Made by a program: the position numbers and the translations under genes
The notes under the pieces: model-generated
Told to the model about the DNA's origin: nothing
Databases searched by the model: none
The model's input: the letters and a program-made list of their open reading frames with translations, nothing else
From: an uncultured Eubacteriales bacterium
GTDB lineage: Bacteria; Bacillota; Clostridia; Christensenellales; Aristaeellaceae
Length of the DNA stretch: 38,018 nt
Reading direction: 5' to 3'
Assembly: GCA_902801165.1 (NCBI GenBank)
Contig: CADCHI010000022.1
Coordinates: 1 to 38,018 of the forward strand
Shown here: piece after piece, positions 1 to 8,308 of the stretch
How positions within the stretch are numbered: position 1 is the stretch's first letter
Layout of the letters: each line of letters begins with the position of its first letter

Positions 1-263
1 TCATCAACGAGTGCGGCGGCAAGATGCCCGACGCCGTCGGCATCCCCGAGGAGCAGCTGCGTCAGGCTGCCCGCGGCGCGGTCTGCAAGATCAACATCGA
101 CTCTGACCTGCGCCTGGCCATGACCGCCTGCATCCGCAAGCACTTCACCGAGCATCCGGATCACTTCGATCCCCGCCAGTACCTCAAGCCCGCCCGCATC
201 GCCATCAAGGAAATGGTCGAGCACAAGCTGGTCGACGTCCTGGGCTGCGACGGCAAGGCCTGA
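1..263 (+). CDS. Class II fructose-bisphosphate aldolase, C-terminal part (5' end outside window)
   Basis: The open frame enters from the left edge (first whole codon at 3) and ends with TGA at 261-263, giving about 86 residues. The segment INIDSDLRLAMTACIRKHF matches the C-terminal part of class II (zinc) fructose-1,6-bisphosphate aldolases, where the NIDSD stretch helps bind the substrate phosphate. The following region ending in KPARIAIKEMVEHKL is the usual C-terminal helix of the long clostridial form. The enzyme cleaves fructose-1,6-bisphosphate to dihydroxyacetone phosphate and glyceraldehyde-3-phosphate in glycolysis. The catalytic and zinc-binding N-terminal part lies outside the window, so completeness cannot be judged. 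A strong hairpin follows within 45 bases, so this looks like the end of a transcription unit. Confidence 0.85.
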   Translation, partial: INECGGKMPDAVGIPEEQLRQAARGAVCKINIDSDLRLAMTACIRKHFTEHPDHFDPRQYLKPARIAIKEMVEHKLVDVLGCDGKA

Positions 264-304
264 TCGGACCTGTCAGCGCCGTGAAGTAAAGCGCGGCAAT
301 CGTT

Positions 305-347
305 CGGACGTGTTGCGCCCGCTGTGCGCAGCACGTCCGTTGTTTGT
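305..347 (+). terminator. Intrinsic terminator after aldolase gene
   Basis: A 14-bp stem (305-318 paired with 326-339, one G-U pair) has a 7-base loop and is followed by a T-rich tail (TTGTTTGT). It lies 42 bases after the aldolase stop. Confidence 0.75.
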
Positions 348-360
348 ATGATGAGAGTGG

Positions 361-522
361 AGTGTGGAGTTTGGAGTGTGGAGTTGCGGTACAAATCCTT
401 ACGGATTTGTTCTGATTTAACGGTGATAGTATTGTTATTACGATGATTCGTGGCCTTATATCAAAAGAAATCCGTCAGGATTTCTTCCTGAACTCCAAAC
501 TCCACACTCCAAACTCCACACT
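361..522. repeat. Long inverted repeat of GGAGTGTGG-type low-complexity sequence
   Basis: A perfect 25-bp inverted repeat (361-385 and 498-522) is built from the units GGAGTGTGG and GGAGTTTGG and flanks 112 bases. The inner part holds two short hairpins, ACAAATCC/GGATTTGT (391-410) and GAAATCC/GGATTTC (467-484). The whole lies between the aldolase terminator and the first CotH-type gene. No gene is seen in 264-537. Confidence 0.8.
432..461 (+). promoter_or_regulatory. Possible promoter of the first LTD-CotH gene
   Basis: TTGTTA (432-437) and TTATAT (456-461) are 18 bases apart in an AT-rich pocket about 75 bases before the ATG at 538. This is a weak match read by eye. It lies inside the inverted-repeat element, so the repeat may supply or modulate the promoter. 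Confidence 0.35.
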
Positions 523-537
523 GAACAAGGGATCACC

Positions 538-3432
538 ATGAGCAAGAAGAGCAGTAAAACCAATTGGAAATGCATGACCCCGTCCATTTCGGCGGGGGAA
601 TGGCTGAAGGCGCTGGGCATCGCGGCGGTCATGGGGCTGCTGGCGTGCGCGGCGGTGTTTTTGCTGCCCTCCGGGACGGACGATGCCCAGCTGCCCGTGG
701 TGATCAACCGGGTGATGACCTCGAATCCCTCCACCTGCTTCAGCGTCGGCGGGCGCTACTACGACTGGATCGAGCTGGTGAACCTGGAGGACACCGCGGT
801 GAGCCTGGAGGGCTGGCGGCTGTCCGACGACCCGGACCTGCGGGGCGGCTTCGTGTTCGGCGACGTGACCCTGCCCGGCCGGGGCAGCCTGATCGTCTAC
901 TGCGACGAGGACCCGAACGGCGAGGCGGGCGGCGAGGTGTTCTGCGGCTTCAAGCTGGACTCCAACGGCGAGCTGCTGCTGCTGGCGGACAAGAGCCAGC
1001 GGCGGGTGCAGGCGCTCGACGTGCCGGCCATGGCCGCCTCCGACGTCTACCAGCGGGACGCCTCCGGCGAGTACAACGTGCGCACCTTCGAGCAGATGCT
1101 GGCCTCCGGCGCGGTGAACCTGCGGCCGGACTACGATCCCTCCGGCGTGACCATCAGCGAGCTGATGGCCGCCAACCGCACCGTGCTCCAGGACGGGGAT
1201 GGCGACTACAGCGACTGGCTGGAGCTGTACAACGGCGGCTCCGCACCGGTGAACCTGGCGGGCTGCGCCCTCTCCGACGACGACGCCAACCAGCGCAAGT
1301 GGATGCTGCCGGACATCGCGCTGCAGCCCGGGGAGTACCGGCTGGTGTTCGCCTCCGGGAAGGACCGGCGCGACGCCGAGGGCGAGCTGCACGCCAACTT
1401 CAAGCTGTCCGCCTCCGGGGAGGCCGTGCGCCTCTACGACCCGGCGGGGGAGGTGCTGACCTATGTGGAGTACGACGGCATCGAGGCCGACGCCTCCCTG
1501 TCCCGGCAGTCGGACGGCACCATGACCGCCGAATTGAAGCCCACCCCCGGCTTTGAGAACACGGAACTGGGCGCGCGGCGGGCGCTGAGCGTGGCGGGGC
1601 GGAACAGCCAGGGGCTGTACATCAACGAGATCATGGCCAGCGGCAGCGGCTACGACTGGATCGAGCTGTACAACGCCGGGGACAGGTCCGCCGACCTGTC
1701 CGGCATGGGCCTGTCTGACAGCACCACCCATCCTCGCCGCTGGCAGTTCCCCGAGGGGACGATCCTCCCGGCGGGCGGCTACATGGCGGTGGCGCTCGCC
1801 GGTTCGGAGGGCCCCAGCGGCTTGCAGGACGGCTATTTCAGCGCAGACTTCGCCCTGTCGGCGGGGGAGACCGCCTGTCTGTCCCTGCCGGACGGCACCC
1901 TGCTGGACAAGGTGATGCTGTTCGACCAGTTCCGGGACATGAGCTATGGCCGGGCGGAGGGACAGTCGAACTTCCGCTGGTTCCTGGAGACCACGCCCGG
2001 GGCGAAGAACGCCGATGAGTCCTACGAGCGCAAGGCCGCCCAGGTGCAGTTCTCAGAGCCCGGCGGCTGCCGGGAGGACGACAGTGTGACCGTGGAGCTG
2101 ACCTCCGATGCCGACGCGACGATCTACTACACCACCGACGGCACGGAGCCCACGAACAAGTCCAACGTCTACAGCGGCCCCCTGCGGCTGACGTCCTCCA
2201 CGGTGCTCAAGGCCGTGGCCTGGCGGCAGGACCTGGTGCCCTCGGACATGGAGGCCCGGACCTACGTGCTGGGCGTGAACCACACCCTGCGGCTGGTCAG
2301 CGTGTCCGGCAAGAAGAGCCGGCTGAACGGCTCCACCGGCATGCTCAAGACCGGCATCAAGGGCACCGGCAGCGACGCCTTCGTGGAGATCTACGAGCCG
2401 GACGGCACCCGGCTGATCGCCCAGGACTGCCTGATGAAGTTGGCGGGCCACAACAGCCGCGTGGGCCAGGCTCAGAAGGGCTTCTCGCTGCGGGCCAACA
2501 AGAAGTACGGCATCGCCTGGTTCAACGCTCCGCTGTTCTCCAACCGCGACTACACCCGATACAAGTCCATCGTGATGCGCGCCTCCGGCCAGGACAGCAT
2601 GAAGACCCTGATGCGGGACTCCATACTGACCTCCCTGGCGGCGGACACCTCGGTGATGTACCAGGAGACCGAGGTCTCTGTGCTGTACGTCAACGGCCAG
2701 TACTGGGGCGTGTACAACATGCGCGAGCGCGTATCGAAGCACTCCATCGCCCAGTTCGAGGGCTGGGACAACCCCGACGACGTGGAGCTGAGGGAGGGCA
2801 AGGGCACCTCCTCGGCGGACTTCCAGAAGATGCTCAGCTGGGTGCGTAACCACGATTTGAGCAGCGACGCCAACGTGGAGACGCTGCGCCAGTGGATGGA
2901 TATCGAAAACTACCTGGAATACGTGATGCTGGAGATGTACACCAACAACCAGGACATGAACAACGTGCGCTTCTACCGCAATCCCGGCGCGGACAACAAG
3001 TGGCGGTGGGTGCTGTTCGACCTGGATTTGAGCTATATCATCGACGGCAACAGCGCCGACGATTGGCTGCACGGCGACACCGTGGGCAGCATCACTCCCC
3101 AGAGCAACCTGCTGTTCAAGCACCTGATGAAGAATGCCAAGTTGAAGGATTGGTTCCTGACCCGCTTCGGCGAGCTGCTGGCCACCACCTTCAGCGTGGA
3201 GAACGTGACCGGCAAGATCCAGGAGCGCTACGAGCTGCTGCTGCCGGAGATGGCGGCGGAGTGCAAGCGCTGGAAGTGGAGCCTGGCCACCTGGAAGCGC
3301 TACGGCAAGGCCATGGTGCGCTACGCCCAGCAGCGGCCGTCGAAGCTGGTGGGCTACCTCACGGATTCCTTCCACCTCTCCGACGCCCAGGCCCAGACCT
3401 ACTTTGGCGACGCCATTGCCAAAAACGGTTAG
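538..3432 (+). CDS. Membrane-anchored lamin-tail-domain / CotH kinase family protein
   Basis: The product has 964 residues. A cytoplasmic basic start is followed by one membrane segment (about residues 24-44, ALGIAAVMGLLACAAVFLL), so most of the protein should be outside the cell. Three lamin-tail (LTD) beta-sandwich domains follow at about 52-165, 202-335 and 360-470, each with the motif (Y/S)DW(I/L)EL(Y/V)N and a PxGxY/L edge strand. A chitobiase/hexosaminidase C-terminal-type domain lies at about 505-580 (IYYTTDGTEPT). The CotH domain occupies about 600-955. Its expected metal and catalytic acidic residues are present: D806 in NNQDMNN and D828/D830 in FDLDLSY. CotH of Bacillus is an atypical protein kinase of spore coat proteins; here the LTD modules suggest a surface target. 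The ATG has AAGGGA upstream. It is a paralogue of the gene at 15673-18729 and stands alone. Confidence 0.88.
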   Translation: MSKKSSKTNWKCMTPSISAGEWLKALGIAAVMGLLACAAVFLLPSGTDDAQLPVVINRVMTSNPSTCFSVGGRYYDWIELVNLEDTAVSLEGWRLSDDPDLRGGFVFGDVTLPGRGSLIVYCDEDPNGEAGGEVFCGFKLDSNGELLLLADKSQRRVQALDVPAMAASDVYQRDASGEYNVRTFEQMLASGAVNLRPDYDPSGVTISELMAANRTVLQDGDGDYSDWLELYNGGSAPVNLAGCALSDDDANQRKWMLPDIALQPGEYRLVFASGKDRRDAEGELHANFKLSASGEAVRLYDPAGEVLTYVEYDGIEADASLSRQSDGTMTAELKPTPGFENTELGARRALSVAGRNSQGLYINEIMASGSGYDWIELYNAGDRSADLSGMGLSDSTTHPRRWQFPEGTILPAGGYMAVALAGSEGPSGLQDGYFSADFALSAGETACLSLPDGTLLDKVMLFDQFRDMSYGRAEGQSNFRWFLETTPGAKNADESYERKAAQVQFSEPGGCREDDSVTVELTSDADATIYYTTDGTEPTNKSNVYSGPLRLTSSTVLKAVAWRQDLVPSDMEARTYVLGVNHTLRLVSVSGKKSRLNGSTGMLKTGIKGTGSDAFVEIYEPDGTRLIAQDCLMKLAGHNSRVGQAQKGFSLRANKKYGIAWFNAPLFSNRDYTRYKSIVMRASGQDSMKTLMRDSILTSLAADTSVMYQETEVSVLYVNGQYWGVYNMRERVSKHSIAQFEGWDNPDDVELREGKGTSSADFQKMLSWVRNHDLSSDANVETLRQWMDIENYLEYVMLEMYTNNQDMNNVRFYRNPGADNKWRWVLFDLDLSYIIDGNSADDWLHGDTVGSITPQSNLLFKHLMKNAKLKDWFLTRFGELLATTFSVENVTGKIQERYELLLPEMAAECKRWKWSLATWKRYGKAMVRYAQQRPSKLVGYLTDSFHLSDAQAQTYFGDAIAKNG

Positions 3433-3473
3433 CCGGGCGGCGCGAACCCGCCCACGGCGGGGCTCATTGAACG

Positions 3474-3524
3474 AAACGCAATAGTCTATCGCAATTATTT
3501 TGCAAAGGACTATTGCGTTTTATT
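3474..3524 (+). terminator. Terminator-like 13-bp inverted repeat after CotH gene, overlapping the LysR promoter region
   Basis: AAACGCAATAGTC (3474-3486) is perfectly inverted as GACTATTGCGTTT (3508-3520), with an inner GCAA/TTGC pair, and is followed by TATTATAG. It can end the CotH transcript. Because it overlaps a possible promoter of the LysR gene, it may also be a regulator binding site. Confidence 0.6.
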
Positions 3525-3529
3525 ATAGT
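3500..3529 (+). promoter_or_regulatory. Possible promoter of the LysR gene
   Basis: TTGCAA (3500-3505) and TATAGT (3524-3529) are 18 bases apart, about 80 bases before the LysR start. The -35 lies in the loop of the inverted repeat 3474-3520, an arrangement compatible with autoregulation. Read by eye only. Confidence 0.4.
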
Positions 3530-3610
3530 ATGTGTTATCATAAGGGCAGGAGAGATAAGTGAACCTTATTGTTTGTTTGGTACTGATAAAATAATGTAAT
3601 GGAGGCTGCT

Positions 3611-4519
3611 ATGATAGACGTTAAGCTGTTGACGCTGCTGAAGGTGTACGAGACCGGCAACTATACGCGGGCGGCAGAGCAGCTCTCCCTGACCCAGCCC
3701 GCGGTGAGCCAGCACATCAAGCAGATCGAGCGGGAGATGAACATCAGCCTGTTCGTGCGCAGCGGGGGCAAGATCCGCCCCACGCCCGACGGCAAGCTGG
3801 TGATCGAGTATGCCGAGCGGGTGGTTTCACTGTACGAGAACCTGCAGCAGGCGCTGCGGGACCAGCAGAGGCGGATCGACCGCCTGCGGGTGGGCATCAC
3901 CCACACGTCGGAGAGCAACGTGGTCACCGAGGTGCTGGCGAAGTATGCGGATGAGAACGAGAACGTGAGCATCACCATACAGACCGACACCATCAAGAAC
4001 CTCTACGAGATGCTGAAGAACTACAAGATCGACATCGCCATCGTGGAGGGCGCGGTGCAGGACCCCAGCATCAATTCCATCATGCTGGACACGGACTTCC
4101 TGGTCTGCGCGGTGTCCAACGAGAACCCGCTGGCCCGCAAGAGCATCGTGACGCTGGACGAGTTGAAGAAGGAGCGGCTGATCCTGCGCCTGCCCAATTC
4201 CGGCACGCGCAACCTGTTCGCCGCGCACCTGGAGAGCCGCAACATCTCCATCAACGAGTTCAATGTGACGCTGGAGGTGGACAACATCGCCACCATCAAG
4301 GATCTGATCCGCCGGAACTACGGCGTGTCGATCCTGCCCCGAAGCGCCTGCATGGACGAGCTGAAGAAGGGCAAGATGACCGTGCTGCCCATCGAAAACC
4401 TCAGCATGATCCGCGAGATGAACATCCTGTACCACAAGAGCTTCCGGCATGCGGACATCCTGCAGGACATCGTGAAGATCTACAACGACTCCGTGCGCTT
4501 CTACAAGAACGCGGACTGA
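3611..4519 (+). CDS. LysR-family transcriptional regulator
   Basis: The product has 302 residues. The N-terminal winged helix-turn-helix is clear (NYTRAAEQLSLTQPAVSQHI, about residues 17-36). The rest is a periplasmic-binding-fold effector domain (about 90-295) typical of the family, including the LPNSGTRNLF and YGVSILPRS stretches. I chose ATG 3611 over the in-frame ATG at 3599 because GGAGG at 3601-3605 is ideally spaced for 3611 and lies inside the longer version. The family usually binds DNA as a tetramer and responds to a small metabolite; the ligand cannot be deduced. surE starts 16 bases downstream on the same strand, so the two are probably co-transcribed. LysR genes more often control a divergent neighbour, and none is present here. 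Confidence 0.9.
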   Translation: MIDVKLLTLLKVYETGNYTRAAEQLSLTQPAVSQHIKQIEREMNISLFVRSGGKIRPTPDGKLVIEYAERVVSLYENLQQALRDQQRRIDRLRVGITHTSESNVVTEVLAKYADENENVSITIQTDTIKNLYEMLKNYKIDIAIVEGAVQDPSINSIMLDTDFLVCAVSNENPLARKSIVTLDELKKERLILRLPNSGTRNLFAAHLESRNISINEFNVTLEVDNIATIKDLIRRNYGVSILPRSACMDELKKGKMTVLPIENLSMIREMNILYHKSFRHADILQDIVKIYNDSVRFYKNAD

Positions 4520-4535
4520 TTCGGGGAGGACGGGC

Positions 4536-5297
4536 ATGCGCATACTGCTGACCAATGACGACGGCGTTTTCGCGCCGGGCATCCGGGCCCTGGCGGAGAC
4601 CTTCTCCGGCGCGGGGCACGAGGTGTTCGTGTGCGCGCCGGATCGGGAGCGCTCCGCGGCGAGCCACAGCGCCACCTTCGGAAAGCCCCTGCGCGCTGAG
4701 ATCGTGGATTTCCCTTGCGCGTCGCTGGCCTGGGCCGTGGACGGCACGCCCTCCGACTGCGCCTCCCTGGGGCTGTTCCTGGTCCGGGAGGCCGGCCCCG
4801 ACGTGGACATGGTGGTCTCCGGCATCAACCGGGGCATGAACCTGGGCGGCGCATGCATCTATTCCGGCACGGTGGCCGCCGCGATGGAGGCGTCCATGTG
4901 CGGCGTGCCGGGGCTGGCGGTGTCGCTGTTCATCGACCCAAAGCGGCCGGAGGACGAGGAATACGGCCCCGCGGCCCGGGCGGCGCTGCGGGTGGCGGAG
5001 TGGATGCCCGGGCATCCGCTGCCGCTGGGAGCGATGTACAACCTGAACGTGCCCGCCATGCTCTACGAAAAGCTGAGGGGCATCGTGCCGGCGCGGCTGG
5101 CGCCGGTGTTCCTGGATGTGCCCCGCTATGCCCGGACCGGGGACGGCGGCTGGCAGTATTGCGCCGAGCCCGGGGAGTTTGACGACCCGGAGTACGACCT
5201 GGTGAAGATCGGCAGGGGCTGGTGCACGCTGACCAAGCTGACCTGGGACTTCCGGCTGAACGCCGACGACCGGGAGCTGGGAGAGATCGAACTGTGA
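4536..5297 (+). CDS. surE: 5'/3'-nucleotidase SurE
   Basis: The product has 253 residues, the usual SurE length. It starts MRILLTNDDG, the family signature carrying the metal ligands D8 and D9. S40 (DRERSAAS) and N98 (SGINRGMN) complete the known metal and catalytic site. SurE removes phosphate from nucleoside 5'- and 3'-monophosphates, and family members also cleave short polyphosphate, which is notable given the VTC polymerase elsewhere in the window. A GGGGAGG site lies 6 bases before the ATG. Gene order (LysR, SurE) suggests co-transcription. A dispersed repeat capable of forming a hairpin follows 34 bases after the stop. Confidence 0.93.
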   Translation: MRILLTNDDGVFAPGIRALAETFSGAGHEVFVCAPDRERSAASHSATFGKPLRAEIVDFPCASLAWAVDGTPSDCASLGLFLVREAGPDVDMVVSGINRGMNLGGACIYSGTVAAAMEASMCGVPGLAVSLFIDPKRPEDEEYGPAARAALRVAEWMPGHPLPLGAMYNLNVPAMLYEKLRGIVPARLAPVFLDVPRYARTGDGGWQYCAEPGEFDDPEYDLVKIGRGWCTLTKLTWDFRLNADDRELGEIEL

Positions 5298-5331
5298 CGG
5301 GCGCGCCGGGAATCCGGCAGCGCATGAGACC

Positions 5332-5398
5332 AGAGTGTGTTTCTAAATGCAGTCTACTACGCCGAAAACGCGCTTCAGGCATTATAGAAACAGACTCT
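5332..5398. repeat. Dispersed MITE-like repeat, copy A
   Basis: Ends are near-perfect inverted repeats (AGAGTGTGTTTCTA at 5332-5345; the complement of 5385-5398 is AGAGTCTGTTTCTA, 13 of 14). The inner part AATGCAGTCT...AGGCATT is shared with copies at 11868-11943 and, inverted, 15394-15469. Over 53 bases, 48 match the second copy by hand alignment. It sits between surE and the CYTH gene and codes for nothing. Confidence 0.75.
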
Positions 5399-5430
5399 AA
5401 TAAGACCGAGAACGGACGGGAGGGGTGGAC

Positions 5431-5946
5431 ATGACCGAGGGAAAGCACTATGAGATCGAGAGGAAATACCTGATTCGCTATCCGGACATCGCGCTCCTGC
5501 AGGCCCAGAAGGGCGTGGAGCAGTGGGAAATCACCCAGATCTATCTGACGGTTTCGGGGCCGGGGGAGACCCGCCGCATCCGCCAGGTGGTGTCCGGCGG
5601 GGAGATCAAATACTACAAGACCTTCAAGCGCAGGCTTTCCGATCTGAGCTGCGAGGAGGATGAGGGCGAGATCGACCAGCTGGAGTACATACGCCTCTCC
5701 AAGGAGGTCCAGCCAGGCTGCAAGCCCCTGGGCAAGACCCGCTACCGCATCCCCTACGAGGGACATGTGCTGGAGTTCGACATCTATCCCTTCTGGAACG
5801 ACCGCGCGATCCTGGAGATCGAACTGCAGCACGAGGACGAGGGCGCCGCGATCCCCGGCTATGCCCGGATCATCCGCGATGTCAGCGACGACTTCCACTA
5901 CAAGAACCGTCAGCTGGCGGAGAACGTGATATACGAGGAGATTTGA
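5431..5946 (+). CDS. CYTH-domain protein (triphosphate tunnel metalloenzyme family)
   Basis: The product has 171 residues. The family hallmark ExExK is present as E8, E10 and K12 (YEIERKYLIR). The basic strands expected to line the tunnel follow (RRIRQ, YYKTFKRR, KTRYRIPY), then acidic metal ligands in LEFDIYPF and LEIELQ. Bacterial members of this small type hydrolyse inorganic tripolyphosphate or related triphosphates, or act as adenylate cyclases. The exact substrate is not visible. I chose ATG 5431 over the in-frame GTG at 5425 because the GGGAGGGG box is better spaced for 5431. It shares a fold superfamily with the VTC protein at 18798-19505. A tandem repeat begins 20 bases after the stop. 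Confidence 0.85.
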   Translation: MTEGKHYEIERKYLIRYPDIALLQAQKGVEQWEITQIYLTVSGPGETRRIRQVVSGGEIKYYKTFKRRLSDLSCEEDEGEIDQLEYIRLSKEVQPGCKPLGKTRYRIPYEGHVLEFDIYPFWNDRAILEIELQHEDEGAAIPGYARIIRDVSDDFHYKNRQLAENVIYEEI

Positions 5947-5966
5947 GGAGTCAGGCAACAGGGGAA

Positions 5967-6190
5967 ATCAGGCAACAGGCATTAGGCAACAGGCAGTAGT
6001 CAGAATGTCTGGGAGCGGATGAGATCAGGCAACAGGCAATAGGCAACAGGCAGTAGTCAGAATGTCTGGGAACGGATGAGATCAGGCAACAGGCATCAGG
6101 CAGCAGGCAGTAGTCAGAATGTCTGGGAACGGATGAGATCAGGCAACAGGCAATAGGCAGCAGGCAGTAGTCAGAGTGCTTTGGGAGGGG
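5967..6190. repeat. 57-bp tandem repeat array, about four copies
   Basis: Three full 57-bp units (5967-6023, 6024-6080, 6081-6137) and a fourth that decays (6138 to about 6190) are nearly identical. Each is built from short GGCAACA/GGCAATA/GGCAGTA pieces plus AGAATGTCTGGGA. Because 57 is divisible by three, both strands stay open by chance over long stretches; I see no ribosome binding site or gene-like composition. A related block occurs inverted at 9721-9761. Confidence 0.9.
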
Positions 6191-6204
6191 GAAAGACAGA
6201 GCAA

Positions 6205-6246
6205 CGGCCATTCCGCATTGTCGGAATGGCCGCGTTTATTGTTTTG
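6205..6246. terminator. Terminator between convergent CYTH and TRAP genes
   Basis: CGGCCATTCCG (6205-6215) and CGGAATGGCCG (6222-6232) form a perfect 11-bp stem with a 6-base loop, followed on the plus strand by CGTTTATTGTTTT. It lies between convergent genes and may work in both directions. Confidence 0.75.
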
Positions 6247-6259
6247 GGCAGAGCCGGCG

Positions 6260-8272
6260 TCAGGCGGCGCGGCGCTTGCGAAGCAGCTGCATCACCACGC
6301 CCAGGGCGATGACGCCCAGGCCGATGAAGTCGGTCAGCGTGCCGGGGACGATCAGGGCCAGACCGCCACCGATCAGCAGGATGCGCTCCAGCACGTTCAT
6401 GTTGGTCAGCAGGTAGCCGGAGAGGCCCGCGGCCACGCCCACCATGCCGATGGTGGCGGTGAGGGTGATCAGGATGACCTCGTACCACACGGTGTCGATG
6501 AACAGCAGCGCGGGGCTGGCGGCGAACACGAAGGGGATGATGAACGCGCCGATGGCCAGCCGCGTGGCCGTCACGCCCGTCTTCATTGGCTTGCCCTTGG
6601 CGATGGCCGCGCCGGCGTAGGCCGCCAGGGCCACCGGCGGGGTGATGTCCGCCACGATGCCGTAGTAGAACACGAAGAAGTGAGCCGCGATGGCCGGGAC
6701 GCCCATCTGGATCAGGATCGGGGCGCAGGTGGAGGCCATGATGCAGTAGGTGGCCGTGGTGGGCACGCCCATGCCCAGCACGATGCAGCAGATCATCGTC
6801 AGGAACAGGCCCAGCAGCATGGAGTTGCCGGAGACGCCCACGATGGCGCTGATCAGCTTGTTGGCCAGGCCTGTGACGGTGATGCAGCCGCAGATGACGC
6901 CCGCGATGCCGCAGGCCACGGCCACGGTGACGCAGCTGCGCCCGCCGGCCTCCAGGGCGTCGAAGATGGTCCGCAGGGTGAAGGACTCGGGGATCTCGCC
7001 CGCCGCGCCGGACTGGTTGTTGGCGGCGGCGCGCTTGTAGTAGCCGGTCAGGTTGTTGATGAAGCCCACGACGATGGCCGTGACGATGGCCACCGCGGCG
7101 GAGAACTGCATCGTGCGGGTGTTGGAGCACACCAGGTAGATCAGCACGATCAGCGGCAACAGCAGGTAGGTGTCCTTCAGCAGGGACTTGAATCGGGGCA
7201 GCATCTGCGGGTCGATGCCCTTCAGGCCCAGCTTCTTGGCCTCCAGGTGCACGGCGATGAAGATGCCCAGGAAGTACAGCACCGCGGGCACGATGGCGCG
7301 CACGATGATGTTGGAATAGGGGATGCCCAGGTAGTCCGCCATCAGGAAGGCCGCCGCGCCCATGATGGGGGGCATGATCTGCCCGCCGGTGGAGGCGGCC
7401 GCCTCCACAGCGCCGGCGAACTCGGACTTGTAGCCGGTCTTCTTCATCATCGGGATGGTGACCGAGCCGGTGGTGACGGTGTTGCCCACGGAGGAGCCGG
7501 ACACCATGCCGCACAGCGCGGAGGAGATGACCGCCACCTTCGCCGGGCCGCCGGCGAAGCGGCCGGTCAGGCTGTTGGCCAGGTTGATGAAGAAGCTGGA
7601 GACGCCCGTCTTCTCCAGGAACGCGCCGAAGATGATGAACACGACGATGTACTTCGAGCACACGCTGACGGGCGTGCCCAGGATGCCGTTGTCGCCGTAG
7701 AACATCTCATAGGCAGTGCGGGAGAGGGTCTTGCCGTTGAAGAAGGTGTAGCCGATGAAGAAGATGGCCACGCACAGAATCGGCACGCCCACGCTGCGGC
7801 GGCACAGCTCGGCCAGCACCACTATGCCCACGATGGCCACCGTGGTGTACAGCGGGTTGGTGAGCAGCTCCTTCAGGCGCATGTTCAGGATGGCGTGGGC
7901 GTTGAAAGCATAGAACAGGAACGCGCCGGCGCCCAGCACCATCAGTATCACGTCGTACCAGGGCAGGCTGTTGGGCTTGACGTGCCCCTTCTTGGCGGGG
8001 TAGGTCAAAAAGCCCATGATGATCACCAGCCCCATGAAGGAGGTCATGCGCACCTGCTCCAGGAAGTTGGCGAACAGCGTGACGTAGATGCAGAACAGGG
8101 AGAACGCCGCCAGGATGATGCCGACGACGAGCTTGGGCTTTCCCGTCCAGATGCGGGTGTTCGACTCGCGGTCATACTTGCGCATGACGGCCTCGACGTC
8201 TGCCGCGGAGCCGGTGGAGGTGTCGATTTCCGGTGCGTTCAGGTTTGGGTCGCGCAGGTTGGGATCGGCCAT
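6260..8272 (-). CDS. TRAP transporter fused permease (TAXI type, DctQ-DctM fusion)
   Basis: The product has 670 residues and many membrane segments. Its length and layout fit the fused small-plus-large permease of TAXI-type TRAP transporters: a short soluble N-terminus, about four segments matching the Q part, then the long M part. Conserved-looking stretches include GMVSGSSVGNTVTTGSVTIP, AAASTGGQIMPPIMGAAAF and GMGVPTTATYC, typical of the DctM channel. Such systems import organic acids or amino acids with a sodium or proton gradient. I chose the start MADPNL at 8272 because GGAGG lies 8 bases upstream; the 26 extra upstream codons would run into the inverted repeat at 8309-8375. It lies downstream of the binding-protein gene. 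Confidence 0.92.
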   Translation of the reverse strand: MADPNLRDPNLNAPEIDTSTGSAADVEAVMRKYDRESNTRIWTGKPKLVVGIILAAFSLFCIYVTLFANFLEQVRMTSFMGLVIIMGFLTYPAKKGHVKPNSLPWYDVILMVLGAGAFLFYAFNAHAILNMRLKELLTNPLYTTVAIVGIVVLAELCRRSVGVPILCVAIFFIGYTFFNGKTLSRTAYEMFYGDNGILGTPVSVCSKYIVVFIIFGAFLEKTGVSSFFINLANSLTGRFAGGPAKVAVISSALCGMVSGSSVGNTVTTGSVTIPMMKKTGYKSEFAGAVEAAASTGGQIMPPIMGAAAFLMADYLGIPYSNIIVRAIVPAVLYFLGIFIAVHLEAKKLGLKGIDPQMLPRFKSLLKDTYLLLPLIVLIYLVCSNTRTMQFSAAVAIVTAIVVGFINNLTGYYKRAAANNQSGAAGEIPESFTLRTIFDALEAGGRSCVTVAVACGIAGVICGCITVTGLANKLISAIVGVSGNSMLLGLFLTMICCIVLGMGVPTTATYCIMASTCAPILIQMGVPAIAAHFFVFYYGIVADITPPVALAAYAGAAIAKGKPMKTGVTATRLAIGAFIIPFVFAASPALLFIDTVWYEVILITLTATIGMVGVAAGLSGYLLTNMNVLERILLIGGGLALIVPGTLTDFIGLGVIALGVVMQLLRKRRAA

Positions 8273-8308
8273 GGGATGGCCTCCTTTCGGGTGGAATGCT
8301 GGGTCACT

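Noticed and set aside
5967-6190. CRISPR array
   Set aside because: Units are contiguous tandem copies with no unique spacers, and no cas gene is nearby.
5951-6211. Minus-strand open frame with repeated CLLPIACCL segments
   Set aside because: It is a translation of the 57-bp tandem DNA repeat, has no ribosome binding site, and the repeat length divisible by three explains the open frame.
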